A model generated the notes under the pieces. That model did no database searches. It saw only the letters and a list, made by a program, of their open reading frames with translations, and was not told the origin of the DNA. A DNA stretch of 6,606 nt from Bacteroidia bacterium (GTDB lineage Bacteria > Bacteroidota > Bacteroidia > NS11-12g > UBA955): positions 1 through 6,606 of the forward strand of contig JALRLA010000137.1 of the NCBI GenBank assembly GCA_023254645.1. Reading direction: 5' to 3'. The position numbers were made by a program, and so were the translations under genes. Below are positions 5,917 through 6,606 of the stretch, in pieces. Each line of letters starts with the position of its first letter. The stretch's first letter is position 1.

Positions 5917-6606
5917 ATGAAAAAACTGCTTTCCTTCATCTTTGTTTTTGCCTTTTCCCTGGGGACGTTGATGGCCCAAGAACCCACTACTCCTTCGAGT
6001 AATGGAAAGGTTGGGACGCTCACCTGTACGAGCGCTCAATTGTCTTGGACTTCTGGAAATGGAACTTGGAGAATGGGCCTTCTCATAGAGGGAAGTGGTT
6101 CGGCCAATACGCCTTCAGACGGAACGAAATACACTGCTGTGGCGGCCTTTGGGAGCGGTACCAACATGGGAACCAATTCCTATGTGGTTTATGATAACAT
6201 CACCAATAGCGTCAATATCACCAATCTGAAGAAGAATACGAGCTACGAGTTCCGACTCTACGAACACAACGGTGGTGCTACGCCCGATTACCTGACCAGT
6301 TCCTACCTGACGATCAAATTCTCTACGCAGAATTTGGTTTTGGGCTTTGATTTTTCCTACAGCGACAGTTGTCAAAACACGAACTTCGTTCAGTTTACCA
6401 ATACGTCTACTGCTACTTATTCAGGAATCAAATACACCTGGTTGTTCCAAGATGGCAATAGCGATACAGGAAAGGATGTCAATCATACTTATACCAAAGG
6501 CGGCAGCTTTTTGGTGACCTTGTTGGCTTCTCCAGCCCTCGGATGCGCGGACAATTACACCCAAACCAAGGCTGTATTCATCATTCCTCGTCCGGTATCG
6601 ATTCCC
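5917..6606 (+). CDS. Secreted fibronectin-III/PKD surface protein, 3' partial
   Basis: The frame from the ATG at 5917 stays open for 230 codons to the right edge. Residues 1-21 are a clear signal peptide (MKKLLSFIFVFAFSLGTLMAQ region, cleavage after AQ). Residues about 31-137 form a fibronectin-III-like domain of a kind frequent in Bacteroidota secreted proteins, with SAQLSWTSGNG, TPSDGTKYTA, AFGSGTNMGTNSYVVY, ITNLKKNTSYEFRLYEHNG and the closing LTSSY. Residues about 141-224 are a PKD module: CQNTNFVQFTNTST, YTWLFQDGNSD, NHTYTKGGSFLVTLLAS and GCADNY. The style and the Cys pair (152 and 210) match the PKD protein at the left edge, so this is probably the N-terminal part of a long surface protein ending in a T9SS sorting signal beyond the window; that ending is inferred. 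It is transcribed divergently from ftsX. The ligand or function is unknown. Confidence 0.93.
   Translation, partial: MKKLLSFIFVFAFSLGTLMAQEPTTPSSNGKVGTLTCTSAQLSWTSGNGTWRMGLLIEGSGSANTPSDGTKYTAVAAFGSGTNMGTNSYVVYDNITNSVNITNLKKNTSYEFRLYEHNGGATPDYLTSSYLTIKFSTQNLVLGFDFSYSDSCQNTNFVQFTNTSTATYSGIKYTWLFQDGNSDTGKDVNHTYTKGGSFLVTLLASPALGCADNYTQTKAVFIIPRPVSIP

Noticed and set aside
6115..6375. 86-codon minus-strand open frame at the right end
   Set aside because: It is antisense to the FN3/PKD surface protein, whose frame has a signal peptide and two domains.
1..6606. Mobile element, CRISPR array, tRNA/rRNA, toxin-antitoxin or defence system
   Set aside because: No transposase, integrase, terminal inverted repeat, spaced direct repeat, cloverleaf-like segment or nuclease motif is visible; gaps between genes are all below 150 bases and the genes are accounted for by envelope and secretion functions.

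Overview
The window looks like chromosomal DNA of a Bacteroidota bacterium, most likely a gliding or surface-adhesin-rich member of Flavobacteriia or a related class. The evidence is a type IX secretion system (T9SS) type B C-terminal sorting domain, a PorP/SprF-family protein, PKD-rich secreted proteins, the DUF3098 and DUF4159 families, ribosome binding sites that are weak or absent, and a TAnnTTTG-type promoter element. The genus cannot be named from this sequence. Every stretch is explained by genes or short spacers; the longest non-coding gap is about 144 bases.

Left block (+ strand, 2-3178). The window opens inside a large secreted protein built of PKD/Ig-like modules and ending in a T9SS type B sorting domain. 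Twelve bases later comes a PorP/SprF-family outer-membrane protein with an extra C-terminal SPOR-like domain. Together they look like a secreted surface protein and its dedicated T9SS partner. The block ends at a strong hairpin terminator (3195-3218).

Middle block (- strand, 5772 down to 3217). Four tightly packed genes read ftsX, then a DUF3098 small membrane protein, then uppP (undecaprenyl-diphosphatase), then an exported DUF4159 protein. Gaps are 37 bases, 3 bases and a 1-base TAATG overlap. This is a cell-envelope operon combining control of division-linked peptidoglycan hydrolysis (FtsX), lipid-carrier recycling (UppP) and two conserved families of unknown function. Its last stop codon abuts the same hairpin that ends the left block, so the two blocks are convergent and share a terminator.

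Right block (+ strand, 5917 to the edge). A divergent gene begins with a clear signal peptide, followed by a fibronectin-III-like domain and a PKD module, and runs off the window. It is the N-terminal end of another secreted surface protein of the same general style as the left one.

I found no novel defence system, mobile element, CRISPR array or RNA gene. The points most worth a second look are the substrate/PorP-SprF pairing, the SPOR-like extension, the regular cysteine spacing in the PKD modules, the two uncharacterised families in the ftsX-uppP operon, and a promoter that nearly touches the start codon of the right-hand gene.
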